Origin: Streblospio benedicti
Taxonomy: Eukaryota; Annelida; Polychaeta; Spionida; Spionidae
Direction: 5' to 3'
NCBI GenBank assembly: GCA_019095985.1
Contig: CM032662.1
Span: forward strand, 12,645,069 to 12,709,068
DNA: 64,000 nucleotides
Both the position numbers and the translations under genes were made by a program. Under the pieces are notes generated by a model. It worked only from the letters and a program-made list of their open reading frames with translations. It did no database searches and was not told where the DNA came from. Positions within the stretch are counted from its first letter, which is position 1; each line of letters begins with the position of its first letter. Positions 46,491 to 59,600 of the stretch are shown piece by piece.

Positions 46491-46641
46491 ATATACTAAA
46501 AATGTGAAAAAAGACACCCTGAAATATACCAAAAATGTGAAAAAAGACACCCAGCAATATACCAAAAATGTGAAAAAAGACACCCAGTTTCGAGGCACGT
46601 CCTTACTAATCGCGATAGTGTGAGCCCCCCCCCCCCCCCCC
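46491..46641. repeat. 33-bp tandem repeat (x3) followed by a poly-C run
   Basis: Three near-identical units with ACCAAAAATGTGAAAAAAGA at 46491-46587, then 18-20 C at about 46624-46641. It is probably the edge of a mobile segment. Confidence 0.7.
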
Positions 46642-47259
46642 GAGGATGAATTTCTACCCAGTCATAATCTTTGTATTGCTTTAATATTTTGTTTTGAACG
46701 CTTTGCGTTCTCCCTCAATGTCCTATGTTTTGTTTGTATCTGTGTACTAGCAGATACATGTATTAAGTACATGTACATAGGATTTTTAATGTTCTTACGC
46801 AATGTGATACTATGTAGATAATCACTTTTAAAATAGAACTCAGAAATTGTTACTTTTCGATTAGCTTCTTGATGTCACAATTTATATATAATTACGAAGA
46901 GTGGGGTGTGGCCATGTTTTTTTTTTTTTTAAAAAAAAAATTCGCCTGCAATCCCTTTCCTGGGGCGCTTTCACGCATTTTGAGTGTACCACTTTATTGG
47001 AAATCACCTTTTACGGGGTTATTTGTTCTTCGTGCGCTTGCTTTCATCAGTATACTAACGAGAAAACTGATTTACCATCACCGATTCGGCCACAAATATT
47101 CTCCTGCCTTCTCCTTCTTGGAGAAAGAGGATGTTATGTGATCAGATTGACAGTGACTATTTTTACGGGTCCATAAGCATAAGCCAAATTCTATTTTTAC
47201 GGATCCGTAAATATAAAACTGAGTCTATTATTACTGGAAATATTTCATTTCCATCATGG

Positions 47260-48700
47260 CTATTTACTCCCCTCAAAATTGTGCCCGTGGAGACGGGGAA
47301 GCTAGGAAACTGCTTTACCATCACTGATTCATGCACATATAATTCTGTTCATTTTATGACGCACTTCCACTTTCGCCATCACATTGTTTCATCCGTTATG
47401 TTTCTATGTTGCTGCGTGTGTTATGTCTGTCTCACGGGTTTAGAAATCCAGTGGTCAAAGAAGACGATGTTAGTATGGCGAGTAATAAAATTGTCTCCAT
47501 AGGAGACAGGGAAGCCAGTGATTACATAATGATTATATGATGAACGCTCCCTTATCAGGACAGGGTTGAGTGCTGTCAGAATGGGGGTTTGGGAATTCTT
47601 AGGCCAACTAGACAGGACGTTCGGAAAACGCCAAAAGTCTCTCCCGCGCAATTAATTCTTGAGTTCGTCAAAAGTAGGCCAAAGTACAAACAAAAATTTT
47701 TGAGACATGATTTTCCTCAAACTAAATTAATATATAATTACCGGAACCGGCTGCATGTGGACGCGGACGCGCCATAAAGTATTGAAAAGTAGGCCAAAGT
47801 ACACAAATGTCAAATAAGGTTGGGAGGGTAATATATTGATGCTAAATGACAAGTTTGGTGATGATAGGCCATAAAGTGTTCACAGGAGACAGGTAAATAT
47901 AAATTCGTAATATTTTTTTTTTAAAACACGTCGTCAAAAGTAGGCCAAAGTACACCAAAACCTAATCAGGTCTGGAGGGTAGTACATTGAAGCTAAATAT
48001 GAAGTTTGGCGACAATCGGCCAAATACTTCTCCCAAAAGTGTGGCAACAAAATAAAAATTCATAATATTTTTTTTAAAACACGCCATAACTTCGTCAAAA
48101 GTAGGTCAAAGTACACCAAAATCTAATCAGGTCTGGAGAGTAGTACATTGAAGCTAAATATGAAGTTTGGCGACAATCGGCCAAATACTTCTCCCTAAAG
48201 TGTGGTAACAAAATAAAAATTCATAATATTTTTTTAAAACATGCCATAACTTCGTCAAAAGTAGGTCAAAGTACACCAAAATCTAATCAGGTCTGGAGAG
48301 TAGTACATTGAAGCTAAATATGAAGTTTGGCGACAATCGGCCAAATACTTCTCCCAAAAGTGTGGCAACAAAATAAAAATTCATAATATTTTTTTTAAAA
48401 CACGCCATAACTTCGTCAAAAGTAGGTCAAAGTACACCAAAATCTAATCAGGTCTGGAGAGTAGTACATTGAAGCTAAATATGAAGTTTGGCGACAATCG
48501 GCCAAATACTTCTCCCTAAAGTGCGGTAACAAGATATTTGCATAAGTTCGTCAAAAGTAGGCCAAAGTACAAACAAAAATTTTTGAGACATACGATTGTC
48601 CTCAAACTAAACATATTTAAGTTTCAAAGCAATAGCTCTCATGGTGTTCAAGTTATAAGCTTTTAAGCATGTGGACGCGGACGGACGGACAGCACTAAAG
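47260..48700. repeat. Composite repeat with about 160-bp tandem units
   Basis: Four units containing TTCGTCAAAAGTAGGTCAAA and TGAAGTTTGGCGACAATCGG start near 47933, 48092, 48252 and 48412, with partial copies at 47667 and 48546. The array ends in GTGGACGCGGACGGACGGAC at about 48671-48690. Before it, 47262-47305 is an inverted relative of 36468-36505 (GGAGACGGGGAAGCTAG). It is a second member of the same general repeat class as the 37-39 kb cluster. Confidence 0.65.
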
Positions 48701-48889
48701 CTAGAAGTCTCCCTCCGGGGGGGGATCCTTAATAATGGTTGCTGTCAGGAGGGATTCAGGCAGGGGCAAGTTGAGTGCTATGGTAGGTGCTGTATTGACA
48801 AGGGGTGGGGGTGTCATAACTGCAGATACTGTAGAAGACCCATGCTATGCTATAATATATTTTTATATTATATTTGTTGATGCATTGAT

Positions 48890-51330
48890 AAATTGTGTGT
48901 GAGTGTGTGTGTGTGTGGGAGGGGATGGCGGGGACATGAATGGGTGCTTTCAGGACAGGGACAAGTGGTGTCAGAATGGGGAGTGGGGATTGTCACTATA
49001 GTGGTGTGTAAATTGGGATCTGCTAGAAGTGGTACAGTCATGGGTTTTGGTGTCAGCACCACACAGTTGTTGCAGGCTCGTGCCTTGGGACTGTGCTATG
49101 CAAGAAATAAGTTGTTGAACAACGGGCAAGAGTGGGGATACGGGTGATGTTTTCTTCAGATAGAGGGCATACGACTTGACCGACAGTTATTGACTTTCAT
49201 CACCACCATGGGTATAATCTAGTATACAGTAATGAGTATGCAGCTTTACAAGTGGCCACCCCCGTTCAAAAGCCCATATCCCCTAAGAGTGACAAAATAT
49301 GTACATCTAAAATTTATATATACTTCTGATATTCCAAATTAATTACATACAAAAATGTATTCATGTAAAACCCCCACACTAAATTAGTTGTCATTTTTCA
49401 GCCTAAAAGCCCATGCGTGTTAAATTAAGTATATGTATTGAGACTCGATGAATTTCATTGATGTAAACAATGCAGTTTTTAGGACTTCACTTTTTTTTTT
49501 AAAATGACAAGTGAAAGGGACTGCAATGCACCATACTTTAAGAAGAGTTATCAAGATTAGATTTTCAGCCAATTTTTTTTTTTTTTCAACACCAAAATGC
49601 TGGCAGGTTGTATTAGTACATGTATATTGTTTGCATTATGGAAACAAGTAAAACGTAAAACTGTGTTTGAAAGTCTTAATTGATGTGCTATCATGTATAA
49701 AGTTGTGATGACAAGCATTATACAGACATCTCAGGGAAAGTGGGATATCACAGCATGCCTTGGTGTGCATTTCATGTCACCCCTGAGTATTCACCAGACC
49801 CCTGGTTACAGTGTTCCAGGTTACAGTGTTTTGTGTCATGTGCCCCTTGGATCTGCCTGTGGTTATAAACAGTTTTTATTTAATATGGCACAGCTGTTTT
49901 GCATTATGTCAGTTTAATATGTGAAGTAAACGTTAGGTACTGAACATTTATCTAATGATTAATAACTTTATTTCTGTACAAAATTTATGAAAATAACAAA
50001 GTAGAAAAAACATTTATGACTTAAATAACAATATCAACAAATACATAACAATATCACAATCACCATACAAACATTTGAACTTGTATCTGACTAGCCATGT
50101 TCATGAACACAATTAATTGAATTTCAGAATTTTTCAAACATCATGGAGTTCACTTACATTACATAGTAATCACTTCAAAGTACAAACTTTAACATAAACA
50201 TTTTTTAAAGTAAAATTTGCAAGTATTGCATGGCAAGTATTTTTTGTACAAATACTTATGAAACAAGTGAGTCAAGTATTCCAAGTAGTATTTGAAGTAC
50301 AAAGTCTTCCACACTTAAGACACTTCAAATGATTCGAAAATACTATTGATGATAAAATCATAGTCATCAGTGTCTGATTTCTTAGGAATAGAATATAATA
50401 GAAAATTGCAATTAAATCTGTAAGAACACTAACTAATTATATTCATAAAATAATTAAACAATTTGCAACAAAAGTTTTTGTAAAACTAGTATTGCGTAGA
50501 AAAAGCAAACAAAAGTCAACAATAATCAAATGATTCATGATCATAAGATTGATACTTATCAGCATATATTGTGGAAAGTACACGGAAACTTTAATTTGAT
50601 TTTCCATCTGGTGCGTGAGACATTCATATCACATTGTACATATTACTAAAAGGAAAGAACTTCACCATGAACTTAAAATAATTTCTAATCCCCTTGAATT
50701 TATCATCATTATCCAATTTAATATAAAATCCTACAACATATGCTGCTATTTTTTCACATTACATGCTGATTGAGTTTTTGAATTCATACTGCGAAGAATC
50801 GCTGAGAATTGAATTTCAGTGGAGATTATTTGGTTATATAAGTTGTAAACAAGAATTCTACTTACACTTTGCAATCATCTGTACACATTGACAAATCATT
50901 TCATATTTCACTAAAATAATTTACAGCCAAGCCCTTTCATAACTGTACGCAATCAAGCAATACAATGTATATGCAATTATAAGTCATCAGTGGTATCCTC
51001 AGCGCATCTCACTGGGTCCAACGACTACACCACTGCGCTGTCTACAAACAAGAGCAGGAAAGGCCATTCTTGTGGTCACAATCCACCCAATATACAAATC
51101 ATCAGAATGTATGCAAGCATTCCTTTACCAACTGTGATGTCACCAATCAGCAATCATTGTAATTTACAATTTTCACACAAGTAATCACTGTATTGTTCGC
51201 TTTTTTCATGGTGCATCCTATTTTACAAAAAAAAAAAAAAAAAAAAATAGAGTATGAGTTACCTTAAGTACACAAAAATTAATGTTACCGTACAGGCCCC
51301 CTTTTTTTACTTACTTTTTAAAAACGTTTT
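48890..51330. other. Unannotated sequence with a short TG tract
   Basis: A TG-rich tract lies at 48894-48919. The remainder shows no supported exon or element. Confidence 0.4.
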
Positions 51331-51389
51331 TAGACTTAATAATAATAAGAAAATCTTTTTTCCCCCTCATCCTTTAGTTTCTCACAATT

Positions 51390-51930
51390 TAAAATTCTGG
51401 ATTACTGTAATTAAACTAAATAAATTATTTATATGGTGCACAGCACTGTGTCTCCTATTTAAATGTCTTTGTTGCTGTTGTACACGCTTTCTAAACACAA
51501 TTCTACTTTTATTTTAATAATTTATTTTATTAATTTGGAAATTCTCAAGAATCCTTTTCAATCATAAACTAAAAACCAAATGACAATATAATAATCTACA
51601 GGTAATACAGTACATTCAACAATACACTATTATTAGGGATTACATGTAATTTGTGGTTAAGGGTAAGGAACATTGCTATTGTAATTGATTATTGTTACTC
51701 TGCCTATTATTGGCTATTATATTGCTGGTTGAAAATGGTCAAGTCTGGAGTTCATTTGTAAAAGTGAACAAATGAACTCCAGACTTGACCATTTTCAACC
51801 AGCAATAAGCAGAGTTAAAATAAATGTTGAATTGTGTTTGGAAAGCGTGTGCAACAATAACAGCAACAAAGACATTCAAATATAATGTAATTAAACTGAA
51901 TTTGAGAAAAACACAAAAAATATACATAAT
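51390..51930. mobile_element. Foldback-like inverted repeat with a perfect central palindrome
   Basis: The central arms 51721-51759 and 51768-51806 are exact complements over 39 bp around an 8-base loop. Outside it, 51390-51530 and about 51810-51925 form a second, diverged inverted pair (TTTAAATGTCTTTGTTGCTG and ACACGCTTTCTAAACACAAT recur in reverse). No open frame. The identity of the central arms suggests recent formation or gene conversion. Confidence 0.65.
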
Positions 51931-52172
51931 GTGGTTAATATTGTTTTAAAGATTCTTCTAGTTCAGAAAGAGAACTTGGCATTAAATATTGGTGATGATA
52001 TCCAACGGGAGCACTTCAACTAAAGTAAAGTAACGTAAAGTTCTATTGACTACAGATAATACATACTTGCAAGGGCAGGAAGGGTCATTTCAGACTTTCA
52101 CTAAAAGTAAAATTTCTCCCTTAAAAGTGCTTGAATATTTACAAATTATTCCTTGTGAATGATTTGTTGGTA

Positions 52173-52269
52173 GATGCACTCGCCAGCATTCCGTCACACG
52201 TTAGCAGTCCCGTACATTTTGGTAAAGTGACGATCTGCTAACGTCTGACGGATTGCTGGCGAACGCATC
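52173..52269. mobile_element. 97-bp hairpin MITE, TA-flanked
   Basis: Arms of about 37 bp (GATGCACTCGCCAGCATTCC / GGATTGCTGGCGAACGCATC) pair with few mismatches around a 23-base loop. TA dinucleotides abut both ends. Confidence 0.65.
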
Positions 52270-53070
52270 TAATAATCTTATCTAATGATTCAAGATGGTT
52301 GGAAATCAACAGGCTCATGCAAAATGTTGATATAAAGTAATTAGTTCAAGTTTCACTACTTTGCAATGTGTGCCATAAAAATTAATAAGATCAAAACAGT
52401 GTAATCATTGAAAACACTATCCACTTCCAAATTGATACATTAGAACATTCTAATACAAAAGCAGCCCTTGCCTCGCAATTTTGATCTGTTACATTGTTCC
52501 TTTCACATATCATTTTCATTCTATACAAAAAAACACTGATTTTAAGATGTAGCAGTGTGTACTTCAATACAGCCATCTAGTCAATTATTTGTGGAACACA
52601 GAAGAACCTCCAATGAAGTCCATCTCTATAATAAGATCAATGTCTTCATTAAGAGACAGTAGCAAACTTCTATACTTTAGACGACATTATTAAGACTACT
52701 TGAGGCCAGTCCCCTGGGTGGCCTTAATACACGATCAACTATGCATATATTTTTCTTCTGACTTCTGAGAAATGATGCTGACAAATATCTAGGCATGAGC
52801 TCTGATAGGCCATATCAAACCTCCACTTGCATAAAATTCTAATGGAAAATTAAAACTTTGTAAAAAATCCTTTACATAGCTGCTGAGAGATGTCCATGAC
52901 TAAAAAATGTAAAAGTTTGTCATTTCTTAATTAATATACAATGTAAACACATGTAATGTTGTTATAAAGCACTGTCTCGAAGGTGGCAAGATATGCAAAA
53001 GAATCCTTCAGCACTATCTTGGTTTGCGTTATGCTGTACTTTCTGTAGGTGACCAAGGTTCAGAGCTTAC

Positions 53071-53148
53071 TTAGTAATACCTCATATTGTTAGTTTTGCT
53101 TTTACTTCTGCTTTTTCCATAATGGCTCTTCTGCTGTGGGTGCTGTTG

Positions 53149-53211
<63 letters not shown>

Positions 53212-53654
53212 ATGATGTTGTGGGTGCTGCTGCCTATACGGCTGTACCATCTCCCGTGGAACATGCCATTTTCTAAAGTCTCTCATGATGGCATGGTGGT
53301 ATATGAACTCGGCCAGCTCTAGCGGAAGTTCAGCTGTAAGCAAAGCACCAGGGCTATTTTCTATAAGAATTCCAACTTAGAATAACAAACTACAGGGTAT
53401 GATTAAGAATTGTTAGAAACACTATAACAATTACAGTTTTATGAAAGGCATGAAAGGCATTGAGCTTGAGTAAAAAGGGTCACCATCTAATCAGTAAAAC
53501 AGCAAATTACTCATTTGTCACAGACTGAATGGGTATGAGTCACTGACGTACATTTCCTGGTGATAAGCAGTTCCCAGCCAGGCACCACAAACAGCCCACA
53601 CTTATCCTGTAGGTCTCGTGAACGCCCTGTTTTCTTGCGCCCGTACAAATAGTT
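53071..53654 (-). CDS. Gene B exons 9-10: post-finger domain, polyglutamine and RS-like end
   Basis: Exon 53552-53654 encodes NYLYGRKKTGRSRDLQDKCG then LFVVPGWELLITRK and leaves in phase 1. The last exon, 53071-53333, encodes ELPLELAEFIYHHAIMRDFR then KWHVPREMVQPYR, a run of more than 20 Gln flanked by His/Pro (about 53140-53215) and SHYGKSRSKSKTNNMRYY before TAA. NYLYG starts at the same distance after the finger as NYLQS in gene A. The CAG tract is long and almost pure, so its length is likely variable between individuals. Confidence 0.78.
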
Positions 53655-56600
53655 CTGAAAAACAACAACAAAATACTCATAATAAGCCTTGGTAAATTGT
53701 TAGGAAAGTGGTTTGAAAGTAAATATAGAACATTTTGAATCCTTATCTTTCTGTTCTTTGGATTTAGTGTGTCTGTTTCCTGAGTAAAACATTCATTAAA
53801 TTGAACACTGCAGAAAAAACTGCTGTGAATCATCAACTTTTACTTTGGAGAAAAATGAAAAATAAAATGAGGGAAAATATGGAACAAGTAGAATTTGGAT
53901 GTGCTCTTTGTAAAAGCATGTATTCAAAACAAAACAAGAGAATGATTTTTCCCCCGAATTGATATGGCTTTTTTCACATGAATGAATATTCAGTCCATCG
54001 GTGAAATGCACATAAAATTCATACATGCTTAGAATCATAGTTGATGTAATATGTAATGTAAATCACATAGGATATACATGGAAGTAAAATAATACACGAC
54101 ACAAAAATGATTTTAAAATTACATGTACTAAAAGTAATCTTAAAACTAACTATTTTAAGAGTACATTCCAATATGCCTGTGCTAATATATGGAAAATATT
54201 ACCAAATAACATCAAAGCAGCCAAAACGATGTTACATATAAATATCTATTCAAGAATTATTGTACAGAAAAATAAAATTAATCTTTTAATAAAGTTGACG
54301 TGTAATTAGTATGTATTTTATTAGTGCTTTCTTTCTTTTTCTTTTTTAAAATTGCGTTGTAACACTCTTAGGATATTACACAAAAATGTTTAAATATAGT
54401 TTAAATGACTGTGAACATAGTTTAAATAACTGTGATTAGAACATGGGTTGGAACTTGATAAGTCATCCACTTTTTTCCACCCCGCCATCTCCCACGGTAA
54501 TTTTAAATATTCTAATGTTTTTGAAATCATTGTTAACTGTCTGTATTTTATATCATTAATTTTATTTGTAAATATGGCCAACTAAATAAATAAAAAAATA
54601 GAAAATGGTGTGATGTCAATGAATATAGATCTAGCATTCAAGATAGAAATAAGCGTCCAATTATTAATATGCTTGCTACAAAATGAACGATATGCAACTG
54701 TAACTCACGGTTACATGCTGGAGGGAGGTGCAGTGATCCTTCCACTCAGTGGCTGTCACCTGTATCTGACACAGCTGCAACAAACACATGCCAAAAACAT
54801 TATTTACAAAGTCACTACAAATTCATCCAATCCCCTATTATTGCGAACTAGTTTTACTATCTACGCTCTGTGTGAAGACAAATACAATGTAGTCTGTAGG
54901 TTTGAAATTGTGATTTAGAAAGTTACTCAGTTTAATTGGTAACTTTTTCTGAATGTTGGCAACTTTCTTCAAATTCATCCTGTACTGACAAAGAGTGTGT
55001 TGAAATAGTCTCACATTGCAAGCGTGGTTGGACACGACTCCCACCCTCCACAGGTTGGTCAGGTAGCCATGCTGACGACTGATCCGCTGAAACAGACAAA
55101 AAGAGTTTTGTCCAAGCTACAATATTGTGAATAAACGTGTTTGAACAGAGTAGGTTTTGGTAACTATTTTGTTCAAAGCATACTTTGTGCATGTGCACTC
55201 GCTATATCTCTTACACAAGCACATACCCCAAGACAAACCTAAATGGCCTCAATATTTTGTTACTTACATAATGCAATCTTGGTCATAACACAATCTTATA
55301 AATCACTTGACGAATATTGAAATTAAATCCATTAATGTTTTTATATCAGAATTAATGTTAACAGTTTATGATGTTATGCATGTTATAAATGCCACTACTA
55401 TTATTGTATTTTTTTGTTGCTGCTATTATTCATCTTGCTCGATATTTCTTATTGTTACTATTCAATTTGCATTTGATCCATGTATACTGTATGTATTTCG
55501 CAATAAAATTCTTCTTGACACTTCAATTTAATTTCAACAAACATAATCTTCTACATGTATATAATGGAAAATTTGTCATAAAATTATTGAAAAAAATTGC
55601 ATTTAATACCATGTCGACTTCTGAACTAGGAGGCGCAAGACCCACTTTGTCTAAAAACAAAAAACAAGCATAAATCATCAGTTGAATCAATCTGAATCTT
55701 CAACCAAAAATGCAAAATGTTTTAGTGCATTTATAATATGTACATGCATCTTATGATTGATTGGTTTGTCATGTGTATGAATGTATGTCCTCTGTCTCAC
55801 CATTGATGATGTTGATGTAGGCTCCATAGTAATGCTTGAAGAAGTTGCACAGACCCAAGGACATAAGGCGTGAGAGGTAAAGCTAAACAGAAAAAACAGC
55901 CAGTAAGGCAACCACACAAGTTTATCACACTCAAGACAAGGCAAGGTAGTATGCAAAACATTAAGAATATGGTTACAATGGTTCAAAACACGACAACCAA
56001 TTAACACCATTACAAGTATGTATAGATGTACATTGTATACTGAAAAAGGCACAGTTGCCATTATAAATGTCAATTCTCATCAATTTTGATATTTGAAGCT
56101 TCAGTTGTTTTGAAGGGAGAAGCTACAATGCTTTAGGGGTGGGGTGGGAGAGGGTGCTCCTGTTGAAGCTTATTTAAGACCATGAGAAATTGTCTTATCA
56201 GAAACATGGTCTCTTTATATAGGTGGTCTTAATTGGAGGTTCTACTGTATGTAAAATAACGAAATTATAGATAAAACCATACTTCCTTTGCATAGAATGA
56301 CATTTCAAAATCCAAAAATAATCACCATTTATACCTGTTGGCATCCATCCCAAGACATCACAAAGATGACAAGATTACATTATGTAACTATTCCTGTGAT
56401 CATAAGCCCTCATATTGACCTTTGAAATTAAGACTGCTGTCAAGTAGTCCACAATCACATCATAATCCTTTTATAAGGCCAGTTCTTGTAAAGATATTTA
56501 ATGAGATTTTATTAAAAGGGCAGTACCCTCCAGCATGGTCTGAGGGTATAATATCATCTCTTCACAAAAAGGGATCTAGGTCAAACCCCCATAATATATA

Positions 56601-59600
56601 TACAATTTCTAGTTGTCTTGGCAAGGTATTTGGTAATATTCTAAATACCAGACTAATAGATTTCTCTAACAAATGTCTTACCGATGAGAGACAGTCAAGC
56701 CATAGGAAAAAGTGTAGGACAACAGATAATGTTTTCATTATTAGGCATTTTCGCAAAGCATTTGATTCTATATGGCATGATGGACTTTGGTGGTCCGTTT
56801 TACAATGTCATTAAAGACGTATAAAAAGGCAACAGGGTCTATTAAAACAGTGGTGCAGAGTTGTCAAACCCCTTTTCTATTAACAGAGGTGTAAAACAAG
56901 GGGATATATTAAGCCCCATACTCTTTAACTTGTATATCAATGATATTATTCCCTTACTCCAAGAAGGAGACTGTTTCCCGCCTAATTTGGGAGCGAAATC
57001 AGTAGGCTGCATACTATATGCTGATGATCTGGTGATTCTGTCAACATCCCCTAAAGGACTCCAGACGAGCCTAGATAAAGTTAAGAACTATTGTGATAAG
57101 TGGAAGCTAGATATTAACTCTGCTAAGTCTAAGGCCATGTACTTTTGCAAATCTGGCAGGAGTCTAAAGGACTCTTTAATATAGGTGACGCTAATCTGGA
57201 CAACGTCCAGAAGGACACGTACTTAGGATAGAATTATCAGCGTCGGGATCATTTAAGATCGCTCAAGAAGCATTGACTAATAAGGCAATGAGAGCATTAT
57301 TTAAGCTTAAAAGCTTGGTATGTAATGCAACAGTCTCTGTGACAACACGCTTGAAATTGTTGGACCAATTGATCACACCAATCTGTTTATATGGTTTGGA
57401 GATATGGGGATATGAGTATTTGGAAGGAATACCTGACATTTTCCCTAAACTAGAGGGGGCTCCCTGTGAGAAGGTTCACATATCCTTTTGTAGATTTGTT
57501 TTAGGTGTATATAGGAAATCCCAACGATGAACTAGGTAGAGCCCCCCCCTAGGAATTGAAGGCATAGCAAGTGTTTTACAAGTACCTAAGGAAGAAAGAA
57601 GATGGATCACTCCTTCATTATGCTTTAAAAGTCTTGTATAGAATGTACTAACCATGTTCCTAGGTCTATGTATGGCAATATACCTAGGATGCAGAGTCTC
57701 CTTGGTAAATTTGTCAGTAGAAAATCTATGCAATCATTCTTGAGGTCATCTTATAAGCAATACTGGTGGGATAAAATACAATTGGAGAGTAAGATGAGGA
57801 CCTATATCCAATTTATTCACACTTTATCTTGATATATGTAATGTGAAGCATCGAACGGCAATGACCAGGTTCCGTATTAGCGCGCATAGGTTAGCAATTG
57901 AGAGGAGGAGATATAACAAAACCCCTTCTGGAGACAGGATTTGTACCACCTGTCAAGGTGACATGATTGAGGATGAATATCATTCCTAATGTGTTGCCAA
58001 AAGTATAATCATGCGCGTCAAACCATGATTTACGATGTTAATAATAAGTGTCAAGTCTTTTCACAATTAAGTGATTATAAAAAGTTCATTTATCTTATCA
58101 GTGCAGGAACTGACATTGCTGAAGTAACAACTAAATATATTTATGACTATCTACCATAATTTGAGACATGATGGATGTTACCTTATATTTGTACCAAGTA
58201 TATATACTATGAATGTGTATACCCTTATACTTTATAGAGTGCTGTATTTTGAGAATATAAGGTCTCACTTTGTAAATGATTTTAATTCTCTTTACATGTA
58301 TTAGTTATTATTATTACTTTATTGTAAAAATTCTGTATCAATTGATATACGAAAATAAAGTATTGTTGTATTGTATTGTATTGTATTGTATTGTATTGTA
58401 TTGTCATAACGTTCTCTTGTGACCCATTCAAGGCTATGTCGCGGAGCATGAGCAATGCCCTTTCAAATAAAATTAATGAATTCATAAGCAATAAGACCCG
58501 TACCATTTAGATGTAGCTGCAGTCTAATATAACTGTCAGAGTTAAGCAACTCTTTGATGTATGTTTACTCTATAATGCCTTACATTTGTCAAATATATTA
58601 TTGGCAAGTAAGCGCAAAATGAAGAATTCAAATTTAATTTTACAATTCGAAGCTTTGGCTCTTATAATGAATTTTCAAACTATCTTGGCATCTCCAGTTT
58701 TCATCATTATTTTCTTGAGCATTGTGTGCATGCATGTTTGTTAAAACGTGCCTGATTTCAGTTGTTCAAAATTATCATTATGGTCTTATGAAATGATACC
58801 TAGAAAATGTACCCATCTTACCACTTTACAACTAGCAAAAGGAACCTGTCTACAGCACATGTAAATTCAAAATACAAGCAAATCTAAACTGCTTGTAATT
58901 GTACTTACAAGGGCGTGCTTGCTGTCCTCATTGGCATTGTGGAGTGTATAATTCAGATTGTAGTGGAAGACTTGTTCTCTTGGGTGAACATGATGCTTGC
59001 ACACCTGCTCATGAAATACAAGAGGTCAACTGTGAACATTTTACAAGTTTTAACTAATATTTAATCATGAAAACTACTTTATATGAAAAAGCACAGGTGC
59101 ATCAAAAGAAGTCAAAATCAAGTGTGAACATTTTACAAGTTAAAACTTCATTAATCTCATGAGAACTACATGTATTCGTATATGAAAACGCACAGGTGCA
59201 CTAAAAGAAGTCAAAATGTCAGATGCTTCTTAAGCCATATCCTATAAATTTGGTTAGAACTAAGCTTATGATACAAGATGTACGAGAAAAGGTACGAAAA
59301 CTCATCCAAACAGACTGAAAACAGCATATAATGAGCGGTCTTGTTTGTAAGGATCTCCTCTTGAGGAACTCCTTTTGCAAAAAACGATCATGACACATCG
59401 CTGATACAGCATAGAAAATATGATGCGCAATTACCTTAGTTAGGGGTATATTTGTGTGTTGGTTTATTGCATCTGAGTAAAAGAATGTGTCTGCGGTGAC
59501 CATGTGTGTGCATATCATACAACAGGTTGAAAACTCACCATAAACATTGTCATAACGGTGATGAATGCGCAGGAGACAGATCCATCAGAATGATACATCA

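Noticed and set aside
46917-46938. T-run followed by A-run as a possible element end or hairpin
   Set aside because: A simple homopolymer pair with no further inverted sequence around it.
36460-48700. CRISPR-like arrays
   Set aside because: The repeats are 33, 160 and 170 bp tandem units without unique spacers, in a eukaryotic genome.
54932-55198. Alternative frame over gene B exon 7 (ADQSSAWLPDQP...)
   Set aside because: It meets exon 5 in phase but hits a stop, loses the zinc-finger motif and does not fit the next exon. The microexon resolves the phase instead.
55687-56073. 128-residue minus frame over gene B exon 5
   Set aside because: It runs through both splice sites in a frame that does not join the flanking zinc-finger exons.
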